Shown: in pieces, positions 27,093 through 35,854 of the stretch
How positions within the stretch are numbered: position 1 is the first letter of the stretch
Layout: every line of letters begins with the position of its first letter
Origin: Aureliella helgolandensis
GTDB taxonomy: Bacteria; Planctomycetota; Planctomycetia; Pirellulales; Pirellulaceae
Length of the DNA: 64,000 nt
Direction of reading: 5' to 3'
NCBI RefSeq assembly: GCF_007752135.1
Contig: NZ_CP036298.1
Coordinates: 7,556,501-7,620,500, forward strand
Made by a program: the position numbers and the translations under genes
The notes under the pieces: model-generated
What the model saw: the letters and a program-made list of their open reading frames with translations, nothing else
Told to the model about the DNA's origin: nothing
Databases searched by the model: none

Positions 27093-29411
27093 TTAGCGAC
27101 GACGGCGTTTGCTTTTGTCGGCTCCCTTGAAGCTGGCGCGTTTTTTGGCTGCTCCCTTGCTGCTGGAAGAGTTGCGCGTCGCTTTGGTAGGCTCCTTGCG
27201 TTGGGCTTTTCCTCCACCGCGTTTCGGCCGATCCTCGACTGTCTGACCACGCTTCTCGACCACCGACAGCAGCAGCGCCCGCCGGGCTAGGTCGACCGAT
27301 TGGATTCGCACGACCAATTCATCGCCCAGCCGAAAGCGATTCCCACTCCGGAAACCTTCGAGCATTTGACCGCGGCGTTCGAATTTGTAGCTATCCTTGG
27401 GTAAATCCTGAATGGACACGAACCCTTCCGCCGGAAACTTAATCCCGCGAACGTAGAACCCATCGGGAACGACGCCGCTAATCACTCCCGGCATCGTTTC
27501 ACCAATCTTCTTGTTGAGGAAGTGCAACAGCTTGATCTTAATGATCTCGCGTTCCGCCCACTCGGCGTTCTGTTCCTTGTCACTGCAGTGACGACCCAAC
27601 TGAATCAAAACCGGTAGAGGGTCTCCATACGGTTTCGTCTGCCGAATCAACCGGTCCACTGTTCGGTGCACTTGCAAGTCGGGGTACCGCCGAATGGGAC
27701 TCGTGAAATGACAATAGTGCTGAAACTGTAGAGCGTAGTGCATCTCCTCTTCGGGCTGGTAAACGGCTTTGCTCATCGATTTTAGAATGGCGTAGTTGAC
27801 CGCATACTCAGTCACTTTCCCGCGGACCAATTCTACAACGCGCTGCACTTCAAAGCGATTCTCCATGCTTTCGCATTTGATCCCCAAATCGCGCATGAAG
27901 TCGTCTAGCTTGCGCATTTTGCGACGTTCGGGTGGCGCGTGCGCCCGGCGCAGGAAGGGAATTTCCAACTGATCGAGCCAGGTTGCCACGGCCTGGTTGG
28001 CTGCCAGCATGCACTCTTCGATCATCTGGTGACTCTCGGTGTTCTCCGTGATCCGAGCCCCCTTAACCTTCCCCGCTTTATCTAAGTCAATCTTCACTTC
28101 CGGCAAGTGCAACTCGATGGCACCGGTGTCTTTGCGGTTTTGCCTCAGCACCATTGCCAAGGTGTGTATGTCTCTCAACAGTTGCCAAATCTCAGGAGTT
28201 AGTCGCTCGCGCCAGCGCTCGGGATTCTCGAGATACTGATCCACCTGCTCGTAATTCAACCGTTGATCGTTATGGATTACCGAATTAAAGACTTCCTGGT
28301 GGACGACGGTCCCCTCTTCGGTCATTTCCATCAACACCGTCTTGGTCAAGCGAACTTTATTTGGCTGCAAGCTGGCCAAATGGTTGCTAATCAATTCTGG
28401 CAGCATGGGAATGACGCGATCAGGCAAGTAGACGCTGGTGCCTCGGTCGCGAGCCTCTTCATCGAGGACGGAGCCTATGGGAACGAAATGCGATACATCG
28501 GCGATGTGCACCAACAATTCCCAGTGCCCCTTTTCGTTCTTACTGAGGGAAATCGCATCGTCGAAATCGCGCGCGTCAAAGGGATCGATGGTTAGGGTAA
28601 CCACACCGGTCAGATCGCGTCGATCGGCCGGGATATCCCCTTCAACGAAGGCATCGGCGGTGGCACGAGCTTGATCAATCACCTCGGCAGGGAATTCGTC
28701 GGCGAGCCCATACTGGCGCATGACGGCCAGGGTATCGACGGCGGGGTTTTTGCTCGAGCCCAAGACCTCGATGATGACCCCCTCCCCGACACTGCGGCCA
28801 TCGGGAAAGTGCACCAGTTCGACAACGACTTTGTCTCCCTGCTCCAGCGGTAATCCACGAACGTCCCCCACCATCACTGGCGAACCGATCGTAACACCAT
28901 CGAGCCACACAACAGAGTTGCCATCCTTAACAGCGTAGGAGCCCGAAAACTGCCGCCGGGCCCGCTCGAGGATCTCCACGACCTCGCCTTCCTGCCCCCC
29001 CCCTTTGCGGCTCGCCCGCACACGCACTTGCACGAGATCGCGGTCCATGGCCGAGAGGGTCGCCGAGGCAGGAATGAAAATATCTTCCGTTGTCCCCAGT
29101 TTCCCAGTGGTGACCGGACGGACGAAACCGAAACCTGCCGCCGCCTGCCGAAAGGTTCCTCGCGTCATTTTGGGATCCCCCGAAATTTGGTCCGGTGTCA
29201 AAACCAAATGGTTTCGGGCATACGCCAATTCCCCATGCTGAACGAGGCGTTTGATTGCCATGCGGACTTGCGGGAAGGCTTCCGGGGGAAGGCCGAGCGC
29301 CTGATGAACCCCCTTGGGTTTGGTTGGCTGATACTGGGGGTGGTACACTAAATCAAGAATCTGCTGGCGCAGCGCTGGATCAATTTTTGCTGGGGAGTCG
29401 GAATCTGACAC
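27093..29411 (-). CDS. rnr: Ribonuclease R
   Basis: A 3'-5' exoribonuclease of the RNB family (772 residues from this start). Order: N-terminal winged-helix region, cold-shock-like domains, RNB catalytic domain with DPFDARDFDDA (Asp276, Asp279, Asp282, Asp284, Asp285), an S1 domain (about 640-720), and a Lys/Arg/Ser-rich tail of about 50 residues ending KRRRR that probably helps bind RNA. The GTG at 29411 (VSDSDSPAKID) is preferred because upstream residues look non-homologous; the frame is open to a GTG at 29507 with an ATG at 29498. It degrades structured RNA in mRNA turnover and rRNA quality control. Confidence 0.94.
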   Translation of the reverse strand: MSDSDSPAKIDPALRQQILDLVYHPQYQPTKPKGVHQALGLPPEAFPQVRMAIKRLVQHGELAYARNHLVLTPDQISGDPKMTRGTFRQAAAGFGFVRPVTTGKLGTTEDIFIPASATLSAMDRDLVQVRVRASRKGGGQEGEVVEILERARRQFSGSYAVKDGNSVVWLDGVTIGSPVMVGDVRGLPLEQGDKVVVELVHFPDGRSVGEGVIIEVLGSSKNPAVDTLAVMRQYGLADEFPAEVIDQARATADAFVEGDIPADRRDLTGVVTLTIDPFDARDFDDAISLSKNEKGHWELLVHIADVSHFVPIGSVLDEEARDRGTSVYLPDRVIPMLPELISNHLASLQPNKVRLTKTVLMEMTEEGTVVHQEVFNSVIHNDQRLNYEQVDQYLENPERWRERLTPEIWQLLRDIHTLAMVLRQNRKDTGAIELHLPEVKIDLDKAGKVKGARITENTESHQMIEECMLAANQAVATWLDQLEIPFLRRAHAPPERRKMRKLDDFMRDLGIKCESMENRFEVQRVVELVRGKVTEYAVNYAILKSMSKAVYQPEEEMHYALQFQHYCHFTSPIRRYPDLQVHRTVDRLIRQTKPYGDPLPVLIQLGRHCSDKEQNAEWAEREIIKIKLLHFLNKKIGETMPGVISGVVPDGFYVRGIKFPAEGFVSIQDLPKDSYKFERRGQMLEGFRSGNRFRLGDELVVRIQSVDLARRALLLSVVEKRGQTVEDRPKRGGGKAQRKEPTKATRNSSSSKGAAKKRASFKGADKSKRRRR

Positions 29412-29932
29412 GCGTATGCCTGTAGCGAAAAATCTTGGTCGTACGAGCCACCTGCGGAAAACAAGGGTTCTCCATGATGGAGAATGCGACCCAGTCATTG
29501 ATTTCACGCAGGCGCTGCGGGGAAGGCCCTAATTGCTCTGATTGTAGATGAAACGGCCCAACTGTGGCGAGAAAACCACCTGGAGTATCCACGATTAAGT
29601 GACACCCTTCCACCGAGCGGGGTTCATGCCTAGCAAGGACCGAATCAAACTCCGAAGGCAACAAACTCTCCGGGAGCACTCCCCCATCACCGCTCATTCG
29701 GCACTCGCAGTGGCTGGAAATGCGACCGTGCCGCGGAGCGGGCCGAGGCGTTTTGTGCCACGGGACAACAATTGTGGTCTATACTTAGGACTAATTGCCG
29801 TGCTGATTTTAACCTGGGTGCCCTCAGGCGGATCCAGGTTGAAAAATAGCCCAGCCAATCGCAGAATTCAGCGTCTGACATGTTCGACGCGTCCACCCCA
29901 GGCATCCCACCTTCAGCTTTAGCCGACACCCT
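29412..29932. other. Gene-free interval between divergent genes
   Basis: It separates rnr and the response-regulator operon. Open frames on both strands look like shadows with no domain. It should hold both promoters; I cannot identify the elements. Confidence 0.45.
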
Positions 29933-30355
29933 ATGACCGACACCATTCCCAACAATTCGGACTCGCTGCACAAGCCTCACGTACTCCTAGTGGATGACGA
30001 TGGGGAAATTATCGAATCGATGCGCTACGCGCTGGAAGCGAATGGCTTCCAAGTATCGATCGCGCGCGATGGAAATCAAGGCTTAGCACTGGCCGAAAAG
30101 ATGCGCCCCGATTTGCTCGTTTTGGACATGATGATGCCCAAGCGAAGTGGCTTCCTGGTCCTAGAGCAACTTCGCCGTGACGGAAATGATAGTGTGCGCG
30201 TCATTATGATTACCGGGAACGAAGGCAGCAGGCACCAGCAATACGCAGAACTTCTGGGGGTGGATGATTACCTCAGAAAGCCTTTCCCCATGGATCGTTT
30301 GATCGAGAGTGCCAAGAAGTTAGTTTCAAGACCTGCGGACACCAAAGAAGAGTAA
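29933..30355 (+). CDS. Single-domain response regulator (CheY-like)
   Basis: A 140-residue receiver domain with no output domain. The acidic pocket is Asp21-Asp23, the phosphoacceptor Asp65 (LLVLDMMMP), the switch Thr94 (IMITGN) and Lys116 (YLRKPF), all in place. It acts by phosphorylation-dependent protein contact; no histidine kinase is encoded nearby, so its partner is elsewhere. It is followed 4 bp later by a zinc-ribbon membrane protein and then a third gene, suggesting one operon. Confidence 0.94.
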   Translation: MTDTIPNNSDSLHKPHVLLVDDDGEIIESMRYALEANGFQVSIARDGNQGLALAEKMRPDLLVLDMMMPKRSGFLVLEQLRRDGNDSVRVIMITGNEGSRHQQYAELLGVDDYLRKPFPMDRLIESAKKLVSRPADTKEE

Positions 30356-30359
30356 CTCG

Positions 30360-31805
30360 ATGCAGCTTTTTCCCTGTCCCGCCTGCAAGCGCCTCGCAGT
30401 GTTGCCACCGCTTGTCTCCCTGGCGGCTCCCATCCGCTGCCCGCACTGTTCAGAACAGGGGATTTTAGGGGAACTCGTTGAATCCGAACTGGGTTACTGG
30501 GAGGTGCTGGACGCTCCCAAAGCGTTTGAATCCTCTCACCCGCAATCGGAAAACAGCTTCGAACCGGCAACCTTGGAGCTGGAGGTTCCCGAATTGGCGA
30601 TGCCGGACATGGCGGAGTTAGACGGCAGCGCCCCTGCCCCTGCACCTGCACCTGCACCTGCACCTGCAGCCTCAGATTCGTCGGAGTGGCCTGCGTTCCA
30701 GCCCCGCTCCCGCAGCGACCTCGATCGCCAGCGACGCAAAAAGCGGTCGCCAATCTGGACAATTTTCCAAATGGCCCTAGGCGGCTTGGCTGCCTTTCCC
30801 ATCGCTCAGTTGATCCTCTGGCACGGCATGGGCAAAGACATCTTCGAGACAGGGCCGATCGTCGCGCAATACGTCCCCTGGATTGTGCCAGAACAATTTC
30901 GGCCGAGTATCGCGTACGACTTGAACTCCCCGCTGCTCCCCCCTCCCTCTTCGGTCCCTGTGCGCGGCGAGAGCGGTTTCAAACAATTTGATGAAGTGCT
31001 CCCTCTTACGCCATCCAAGACAGAGGAACCGCCGCTTGAGACCTCCCTCCAGCCCGATGAGCAGCCAGAGACTACCGGCGGTGTAGAAACGACCTATGGA
31101 ACGGACGAGCCGGCTCCTACGGCGGATCCCCTGCCCGAGGCAAGTAGCTCCGGCACCGACCAACCCACCTTCGAGACCGAACCTGTAGCGATGTCCACGC
31201 AACCTGCAGCGGAGCGATTGGCGGAAGAGCAGCTTCGGACCGCTATCGAGCTTAGCCACGATTCCCTACAAGCCTGGATCACGCACCGCAGCTCCCCCGC
31301 TGCAAATTTCAAACAGCTCGCTCAACAAATCTACACGGACCTAGTTAACCTGTCGGAGCATCTCAGTCGACTACCGTCCGATAGTTCCAACCAACGCAAA
31401 GCTGCGGAGAGCATGCACACGGTCAGCTCGCTGATCGAGGTACAAGGTGACATCCAGGATGTCGTCCGGCAAGGCTCTCAATTCTGGCTCAACACCCAAT
31501 CCGGCTCGCAGTCGCAATTCCAGTTGGCGACGATCGTCGAAGTGGCGGCAGCCGAGGAAGAACCCGAGGGCTGGCGAGTCGTAGCAACCCGAGAAACGCA
31601 GCTCTTACCCAGATCGCTTGCGCCACCTCCCTACGGAATTCACATTCCTAAGCGACTGGCGGCCAGCCTTGCTGCAGGGCAACGCCTGCTGTTGCTGGGG
31701 TTCGTCTTACCGCCAGAGAGTTTACCGCCAGAGAGTCCCTCGGAAAGCGAAAATCCCGCGCCCCCTCGCTCCACGTTCCAAGCCTGTTACCTGTACGAGC
31801 TTTGA
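30360..31805 (+). CDS. Zinc-ribbon membrane protein, unknown function
   Basis: A 481-residue protein with an N-terminal zinc ribbon (Cys6/Cys9 and Cys27/Cys30), then a linker containing an Ala-Pro dipeptide run coded by a CCTGCA microsatellite near 30634-30668. One membrane helix follows (about 140-160, IFQMALGGLAAFPIAQLIL). The extracytoplasmic region is rich in Pro, Glu and Thr, with a helical domain at about 285-370 and a beta-rich end. Its start lies 4 bp after the response regulator stop, so the two are probably co-translated. No family recognised. Confidence 0.78.
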   Translation: MQLFPCPACKRLAVLPPLVSLAAPIRCPHCSEQGILGELVESELGYWEVLDAPKAFESSHPQSENSFEPATLELEVPELAMPDMAELDGSAPAPAPAPAPAPAASDSSEWPAFQPRSRSDLDRQRRKKRSPIWTIFQMALGGLAAFPIAQLILWHGMGKDIFETGPIVAQYVPWIVPEQFRPSIAYDLNSPLLPPPSSVPVRGESGFKQFDEVLPLTPSKTEEPPLETSLQPDEQPETTGGVETTYGTDEPAPTADPLPEASSSGTDQPTFETEPVAMSTQPAAERLAEEQLRTAIELSHDSLQAWITHRSSPAANFKQLAQQIYTDLVNLSEHLSRLPSDSSNQRKAAESMHTVSSLIEVQGDIQDVVRQGSQFWLNTQSGSQSQFQLATIVEVAAAEEEPEGWRVVATRETQLLPRSLAPPPYGIHIPKRLAASLAAGQRLLLLGFVLPPESLPPESPSESENPAPPRSTFQACYLYEL

Positions 31806-31821
31806 ACTACCGAGGAGACGG

Positions 31822-33006
31822 ATGATGAATGAAGAGCCTCAGCCACCGACAGCCCCCCCGCTTCCCAGCCCAGCGACCCATCCTCCGGTCGGCACAACAT
31901 CGGCACATCCTGAAGCTCCTCGAGAACCGTCCACGCAACTCCCCGATTCGCCGCACGCCGCTGGCGACCTTGAAAAAACGTCTACGCCATCTCGACTGCC
32001 GGACGCCATCGATATGGAAAAGTCCACGGTCGTCGAGGCCACACATGCCCTGCTGGGCGTGCTGGGTTATAGCGCCAGCTTGCCGGAAAGAACGCTACGA
32101 AGCGCCAGTGCTTTGGCCGGCGGGTTTGTGCGCGAGTCTGCCAACTGGTTGGTTCCTTCCGCTTTTCGCAATTCCAAATCCTACACGATTTTTGTCAAAC
32201 AGATGCTTGACTTTGTTGTGAACGATGTCGGTGGAGTGCGACGCGCATTGGCCAGCGGCAAGGAGGCTCCCAAACAAGAGCAGGTAGATCTCGCTCGAAA
32301 AACAGTCGGCAATCTACTCGACATGACCGCCTTGGCCACCTTCCATTTGTCCCCCCTGACGGTTTTGGCCATATTTAGCGATGTCGCGTATGGCTCCAAA
32401 GTCTACATGCGAGAACTGAGCGAACGCCTCAAAGAGCAAGGCATCATCTCGGAGCAGACAACCATCGACAGCGCCTCCGATCTCATCGAAGCGCTTGAGG
32501 AGGTTTCCGGCGGGGCAGTCGGCATGTTCGACCAACCACCCATCTCCATCACTGCTCTGAAGAACACGATTGAGCAAACCCAGAAATCGGTGGCCAAGGT
32601 CGACCCAACCCAGATTTTGCCCTTCGCAGAGATTGAACAACTATGGCGTCAGATGGAATTGGCTGCCAAAGATCAGAATGCATCGATTTGGGCCGTTTCC
32701 GCCACGATCTCTGTCGTTGCATTGAATAAAATCCAGGCGGTCGGACATGGTACTGCAGTAGGCCTGGAGATTGCAGGCAATATGTTCCAACAACACATTA
32801 TTGAACACTACTGGGATGGCTTGCGTACCATCGAGCGGGAAGGCTTAATCGCTTCGCTATCCAAATCGACCGAACCCTATCTGGATGCCATCTGGACAAA
32901 CTTTGCGATCGATCGCAAGACCTGGACCGAGCAGTTGTTGAGTGGCGAATTGCTCAAATGGGGTTGGAGCCAGTTGAGCTGGCCCAAGCTCTCCACCCGT
33001 GGCTAG
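31822..33006 (+). CDS. Hypothetical protein of the response-regulator operon
   Basis: A 394-residue protein with a disordered Pro-rich N-terminus (about 60 residues) and a mostly helical remainder. Hydrophobic stretches such as 'FHLSPLTVLAIFSDVAY' may be buried helices or membrane contacts. The start at 31822 has CGAGGAG 5-8 bp upstream, better supported than the longer frame from 31618, which overlaps the preceding gene. It is 16 bp after the zinc-ribbon gene, so it belongs to the same transcript. I recognise no domain. Confidence 0.75.
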   Translation: MMNEEPQPPTAPPLPSPATHPPVGTTSAHPEAPREPSTQLPDSPHAAGDLEKTSTPSRLPDAIDMEKSTVVEATHALLGVLGYSASLPERTLRSASALAGGFVRESANWLVPSAFRNSKSYTIFVKQMLDFVVNDVGGVRRALASGKEAPKQEQVDLARKTVGNLLDMTALATFHLSPLTVLAIFSDVAYGSKVYMRELSERLKEQGIISEQTTIDSASDLIEALEEVSGGAVGMFDQPPISITALKNTIEQTQKSVAKVDPTQILPFAEIEQLWRQMELAAKDQNASIWAVSATISVVALNKIQAVGHGTAVGLEIAGNMFQQHIIEHYWDGLRTIEREGLIASLSKSTEPYLDAIWTNFAIDRKTWTEQLLSGELLKWGWSQLSWPKLSTRG

Positions 33007-33060
33007 GCGGCATGCTGAACGAGCAACCCGCCACGAGAGAATTGTCGACTGGCAAGCCAA

Positions 33061-34071
33061 CTACTGAGCAACCACGTTGCCGCTGATGAAAGTGGATCCC
33101 ACACCATCGTTGGGAAGTGTGGTGTGGATGGTTACCTTCTGGCGGAAGGCCCCCTCTTTTTCGCTCGGCGTAAACTTGAGCGGGATGAAGTGAGCCGCTT
33201 TAGAGCCGGCAGAGGGAGTGAACTCAAAACGAGAGTCCTCGCACTCAATCTTGGTGATTTCGAAGGGGACTTTCCCCTTCACAAAAATCCGCCCCGTGAC
33301 TTCCTTCGTCAGGGAGGTAGTCCCCAGCTCAACAGACGTCGGCAAGACCAAAGGGGGCAAGATACTGCCGCGCACCGGGATGGTCACCAAGTTAAACTGC
33401 CGGTCGTTGGTCACGAGCACGATTTGATCCGAGAAATCTCCAGCGGGCGCGGTGTCCTTCAGGCGTACTTGCATGGTGTATTCCACACGCCCACCACCGG
33501 TCTTCTTGGCGTCTCCCAGGACGACCCCCAGATTCGAATTGGCACTGCGTACATCAGAAATCTCCCACTGGCTCCGACCTGCATAGGTAACCTGAACGGA
33601 AGTCGTCTTCTCCGCTCCTTGCTCGACTTCGCCAAACTGAATTTCACCTGGCTCCGTTACGATGTCTGAACGAATATTTCCTTTGACCGTTAGCTGCATT
33701 TCGCCGTAGTAAGGTCGATCAAACACAACGGTCACGACGGCTGATTTACCACCCACGAAGGAACGCGTATTGAATTCGCAAATAATCGCCCCCTTCTGAT
33801 ACGTCTTGAGATCCGCGTTTTCGATGCGAGGTAGCGTGCACCCACAACTCGATCGCACATCGGAGACATGCAAATCTTCTTGATACTTGTTAGTAAATTC
33901 GAATGCATATTCGGCTTTGGCGCCGCGTGGAACGATTCCGAAATCATGATCTTTGACCGGAAACATATCCCGCACCCATTCTTGGGCGGAGACGGAACGA
34001 GTATCAACGTGCAGCAGAAGCATCGAAAAAACGATACAGCACGTGGCAAAGCGAGCAAAAAAATGAATCAT
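33061..34071 (-). CDS. DUF1573-domain exported protein
   Basis: A 336-residue protein with a signal peptide (cleavage probably after VSAQ, residue 30). The DUF1573 signature is clear: HDFGIVPRGAKAEYAFEFTN, then VRSSCGCT (Cys76, Cys78). Further beta-sandwich repeats follow, as in ASPM/Hydin-like Ig folds. The domain's function is unknown; the SCGC pair could bind metal or form a disulfide. It is the last of four same-strand exported or membrane genes (37348 to 33061), each with a close cysteine pair. Confidence 0.9.
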   Translation of the reverse strand: MIHFFARFATCCIVFSMLLLHVDTRSVSAQEWVRDMFPVKDHDFGIVPRGAKAEYAFEFTNKYQEDLHVSDVRSSCGCTLPRIENADLKTYQKGAIICEFNTRSFVGGKSAVVTVVFDRPYYGEMQLTVKGNIRSDIVTEPGEIQFGEVEQGAEKTTSVQVTYAGRSQWEISDVRSANSNLGVVLGDAKKTGGGRVEYTMQVRLKDTAPAGDFSDQIVLVTNDRQFNLVTIPVRGSILPPLVLPTSVELGTTSLTKEVTGRIFVKGKVPFEITKIECEDSRFEFTPSAGSKAAHFIPLKFTPSEKEGAFRQKVTIHTTLPNDGVGSTFISGNVVAQ

Positions 34072-34230
34072 TTCGATAATCTTTCTCTATGCACTTGAGT
34101 TCCTTAAGAACCCGCTCAAGCTAGCAATCCATCAAGCACTCAGGGGGCCGGTCAATGTAACAAGCTCCCCATTCTGCCGAAAGATGAACTACGGCATCGA
34201 ACAAAGCGCCCCTGTGCTACGCCCCTGGCG

Positions 34231-34743
34231 CTATTTCACCTCGACGGCGGTCAGCTTGTAAATCGCCAGCAGCAATCCATCGGGCAAACGCAACTCCTCA
34301 ATTTCAAACTTCCCTTTCACCGACACCGGCCGCGTGGTGTAGTCGGCAGTTCTCCCCTTTTCCATCTCGACTCGAATGCAATCGTAGATCGCCGCTCCTG
34401 GCCCGAAACAACACTCCATATTATCGCGTACCAGTACAAATTCCTTGATGCCGGACTGCTGAAACGTGGGGTAGATGTACCCCCGAATGCGCACCGTCTT
34501 CTTGTTCAGGGCTTCGATCTCTTTCGTCAGCAGCTTGCGGTCAAACTCCCCCCCCTTCTCGATATCAAATTTAATATCGTCGAAGCTGATATCCCCTTTC
34601 GCCTTGGGGAGCACGCGGCGGGGACGATCCTCCGCGGCACTCGCGGGCTCCTGCGCACGAAGAACGGCTGACTGCGATAGCAACGGAGCGGCCAGACTTA
34701 ATCCTAAGAGAAATACGCAAGAGAGGGTGTTTTGACGCTGCAT
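34231..34743 (-). CDS. DUF3299-like exported protein
   Basis: A 170-residue protein with a signal peptide (about residues 1-30, ending VLRAQ). The body matches DUF3299: DISFDDIKFDIEKGGEF, 'VRIRGYIYPTFQQSG' and 'EFVLVRDNMECCFGPG' with adjacent Cys111-Cys112. The ATG at 34743 (MQRQNTLS) is chosen because it starts at the signal peptide; the frame itself opens at 34791. DUF3299 proteins are found with ABC transporters and exported lipoproteins, without a defined role. It shares its core strands with the next upstream gene, suggesting divergent paralogues. Confidence 0.88.
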   Translation of the reverse strand: MQRQNTLSCVFLLGLSLAAPLLSQSAVLRAQEPASAAEDRPRRVLPKAKGDISFDDIKFDIEKGGEFDRKLLTKEIEALNKKTVRIRGYIYPTFQQSGIKEFVLVRDNMECCFGPGAAIYDCIRVEMEKGRTADYTTRPVSVKGKFEIEELRLPDGLLLAIYKLTAVEVK

Positions 34744-34981
34744 GTCGAACCTCGGTATGAGCTGGAGCTTGGCTACCTGAGCGCAGTCCACAGACTTTTT
34801 GAGAGACCAGACCTCTGCGCTGCGACTTACAGCCTAACGTGTAACGGAGCCAGGAAGCAACCTTAAGCATCGGATTGGAAATATTAGCACAAGCGGACCG
34901 GCCGAGGCAGCCTGCGGCATCTGCGGCGTCTCGCGCTAGGCCCTTCATGATTTCAAGGGACCGCCCCCCCGAAAAGCGGGC

Positions 34982-35704
34982 CTACTTGAGAATATCGGCC
35001 CGCAGCTGGTAGAAGACCCCCGTCAATCCATCGATCGGCTTGAGGCTCCCGTTTACGTTCAAGGTGCCAGCCAAACGCTGCTTGCGATAGCTCTTGGTGG
35101 CGTACTGGTCCCCCCCCAAGCTCACCTCGATCATGTGCGTCAATGGCGGCTGCCCACCAAAACAACAGGTCCCCAGGTCGGGCACGAGCACAAAACGTTT
35201 TGCCCGCAACGTGTCCATCGAAGTGGGGTGAATGTAACCTTTGATGAAAATCGGTTTGCCATTCAACTCCACCGCTTCAATGGTTGGCGCATCGGGCTGC
35301 CCCTTATCGCTCATCAAATCCCCGAAATTGGTACGCATGTACCCCTCTGGAACCTCCGTCAAATACACGTAGGTGTGGTAGGCAGGAGCCAGCACTAGGC
35401 ACAGCCCCCCCAAAACGACTCCAGCCACAGCAATCGGCCGGCCCTGCAACTCCTCAGGGAATTTGCGAAAACCCCGGAATGCTAGCGCCGCAAATACGAC
35501 GGACAACAGGGGAAGAATGACCAAAGCCAGCACAGGAAACGCAAGCAGGCCGAACAATCCCAACAAGAGTGAAGCCACTGCAGCGCGGGAAACCGATTGG
35601 TAAACCTCCGCCTCACCGCCTGAAAAAGCCCCCTCTTCGGCGACAGAGCCTAAGCCTGGCAGGTCGCCAGCACGATCTGAAACAGGTGATGTCGAGTCCA
35701 TCAT
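34982..35704 (-). CDS. Two-helix membrane protein with DUF3299-like domain
   Basis: A 240-residue protein. Two membrane segments (about 42-72 and 92-112) resemble the DUF4190 arrangement. The extracytoplasmic C-terminal domain has 'IFIKGYIHPTSMDTL' and 'RFVLVPDLGTCCFGGQ' (Cys180-Cys181), parallel to the strands and the Cys-Cys of the neighbouring DUF3299 gene. The start is the first of two ATGs (MMDSTS). A fusion of a DUF4190-type anchor with a DUF3299-like sensor or binding domain is inferred from these similarities. Confidence 0.83.
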   Translation of the reverse strand: MMDSTSPVSDRAGDLPGLGSVAEEGAFSGGEAEVYQSVSRAAVASLLLGLFGLLAFPVLALVILPLLSVVFAALAFRGFRKFPEELQGRPIAVAGVVLGGLCLVLAPAYHTYVYLTEVPEGYMRTNFGDLMSDKGQPDAPTIEAVELNGKPIFIKGYIHPTSMDTLRAKRFVLVPDLGTCCFGGQPPLTHMIEVSLGGDQYATKSYRKQRLAGTLNVNGSLKPIDGLTGVFYQLRADILK

Positions 35705-35854
35705 GAAAAATCGTCGTCTTGCAAAAGTATCACAGCAGAAAAGCTAGCGCATCGTCGAAATGGGAATCTCGGCCAGCGGACACGACAACGCGCCTTAGGG
35801 ACTCATCGCCGCCATCCACGACTCCCTCACCCAGCAGCCAACCGGTGCACAGCG

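Noticed and set aside
29933-30355. Histidine kinase partner near the response regulator
   Set aside because: No HisKA or HATPase motif is present in the flanking genes.
30634-30668. CCTGCA microsatellite as a regulatory phase-variable tract
   Set aside because: It is a hexanucleotide repeat, so length changes would keep the reading frame; it encodes an Ala-Pro linker and cannot switch the gene on or off.
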